A stretch of DNA of 64,000 nucleotides from contig CAJQUW010005310.1 in the NCBI GenBank assembly GCA_907163375.1, positions 248,001 through 312,000 of the forward strand, given 5' to 3'. The translations under genes and the position numbers were made by a program. The DNA is from Prostheceraeus crozeri (Eukaryota; Platyhelminthes; Polycladida; Euryleptidae). This document shows positions 63,101 to 64,000 of the stretch, one piece after another. Under the pieces are notes generated by a model. It did no database searches. It saw only the letters and a list, made by a program, of their open reading frames with translations, and was not told where the DNA came from. Position 1 is the stretch's first letter, and every line of letters begins with the position of its first letter.

Positions 63101-64000
63101 AAGTTAAAAATAAAGTTACAATAGTGTGTACGTTAGAAATAAAGTTTTAGCTTTTTGCCCGTTGGAAATAAAATAAAGTTTCAATAGTTTGCAAGTTAAA
63201 AAAAGAGTTTCAATAGTTTACAAGTTTTAAAATAAAGTTTAAATAGTGTGCAAGTTGAAAATAAAGTTTAAACAGTTTACAAGCTGAAAATAAAGTTTTA
63301 ATAGTGTATTCGTTGGAAATAAAGTTTTAGTAGTTTATGTGCTTGAAATAATGCTATAGTGGTTCATATGTTGGAAACAGTTTGTATGCTAGAAATAAAG
63401 CCATAACTGTTTGTAAAATAAGATCGTAAGATTTACTAGTTTGCAAGTTGGACTAAGCATTCTACTATTGCAAACTAAAAATCAAGTTTCAACAGTTTCC
63501 AAGTTAAAAATAAAGTTTCAACAGTTTACACGCTTGAAATATAGTTATATCAGTTTCTAAGTCAAAATAAAGTTTTGACACATTACAAGTTAAAAGAAAA
63601 GTTTCAATAGTGTGTACATCAGAAATAAAATTTTAGCTGCTTGTAAAAATAAGATAGTACGGTTTACTAGTCTTGCAAGTTGGACTAAACGTTCCACTAT
63701 TTGTAAATTAAAATAAAGTTTCCATAGTGTATACATTCGAAATCAAGTTTTAGCTGTTTGTAGGTTAGAAATAAAAAGTTTACAAGTTAAAAATAAAGTC
63801 ACAATAGTGTACATTAGAAATAGAATAAAGTTTCAATAGTTTACAAGTTTTAAAATATAGTTTTAATAGTGTACACGTTGGAAATGAAGTTTTAATAGTG
63901 TACACGTTAACAACAGTGTTCAACTTTAACTGTAACTCAACCTTAACTGTAAACGTTAACAGTTTCAACAGTGTGTACGTTAGAAATAAAGTTTTAGCTG
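60190..64000. repeat. AT-rich satellite, basic unit about 28-32 bp, higher-order period about 1.6 kb
   Basis: Basic unit: GTTAGAAATAAAGTTTCAAT then AGTTTACAA, with many variants. A distinct block (AAGATAGTACGATTTACTAG then TCTTGCAAGTTGGAC) recurs near 60788, 61375, 61768, 62050, 62410, 62967 and 63652. The stretch at about 62030-62400 is almost identical to about 63630-64000, giving a period of 1,599 bp. The array continues beyond the window. Open frames inside are repeats of the same noise. Confidence 0.9.

Noticed and set aside
62181-63968. Two identical 62-codon frames in the satellite
   Set aside because: They are the same satellite block 1,599 bp apart, not a gene family.
60190-64000. 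CRISPR-like array
   Set aside because: The units have no constant repeat with unique spacers; it is a diverged satellite in eukaryotic DNA.
1-64000. tRNA and rRNA genes
   Set aside because: No cloverleaf with A and B box spacing and no rRNA-like block was recognised by eye; a tRNAscan-type run would be decisive.

Overview
The window looks like genomic DNA of an aquatic invertebrate animal. It carries an exon-like F-type (fucolectin) lectin domain with consensus splice sites, piggyBac and Penelope-like elements, satellite arrays, and two large virus-like Polinton/Maverick elements of different age and base composition. No species can be named from sequence alone. About two thirds of the window is mobile DNA.

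Layout. 1-325: short tandem array. 304-1059: long minus-strand reading frame with a Cys/His cluster. 1.1-2.6 kb: one copy of an interspersed repeat (called R1 here); a second, inverted copy lies at 55.0-56.6 kb. 4222-5911: broken piggyBac flanked by CTAA duplications. 6.5-8.2 kb: broken Penelope-like retroelement. 8728-33447: Polinton-1 (24.7 kb, exact 6-bp target duplication AATGTG, terminal inverted repeats of 310 and 256 bp that are about 98% alike, so fairly young; mostly whole, with roughly seven to nine breaks). 33506-35597: a second, different piggyBac fossil. 36281-53116: Polinton-2 (16.8 kb, very AT-rich, exact 6-bp target duplication GGTACA, more diverged inverted repeats, many breaks, so clearly older). 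53147-53602: F-type lectin exon, with Polinton-2 starting 30 bp past its splice donor. 54.6-55.0 kb: two GC-rich minisatellites. 56.7-59.9 kb: tandem array of repeated transcription-unit-like modules with conserved CCAAT/TATA promoters. 60.2-64.0 kb: AT-rich satellite with a higher-order period of about 1.6 kb, running off the end.

Polinton-1 carries the usual set: protein-primed DNA polymerase B, retroviral-type integrase with chromodomain, adenain-like protease, packaging ATPase, hexon-like major capsid protein and penton-like proteins. The unusual part is its accessory cargo: a TATA-binding-protein-like gene, a UBA+RING protein resembling the C-terminal half of an IAP, a DEDDh-exonuclease-like protein, an adenovirus core protein X-like peptide, a penton family expanded by module duplication with a collagen-like insert, and a zinc-binding domain shared between the polymerase N-terminus and a stand-alone protein. 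A promoter module (GGAGCAC boxes, CCAAT, TATA) recurs in both inverted repeats and twice inside the element. With the TBP-like gene it suggests the element controlled its own transcription; this is inference.

Polinton-2 belongs to another lineage. Its integrase is preceded in the same reading frame by a parvovirus-type phospholipase A2 domain, it has a phage-fibre-like coiled coil, and short GC-rich triloop hairpins are scattered in genes and at gene ends.
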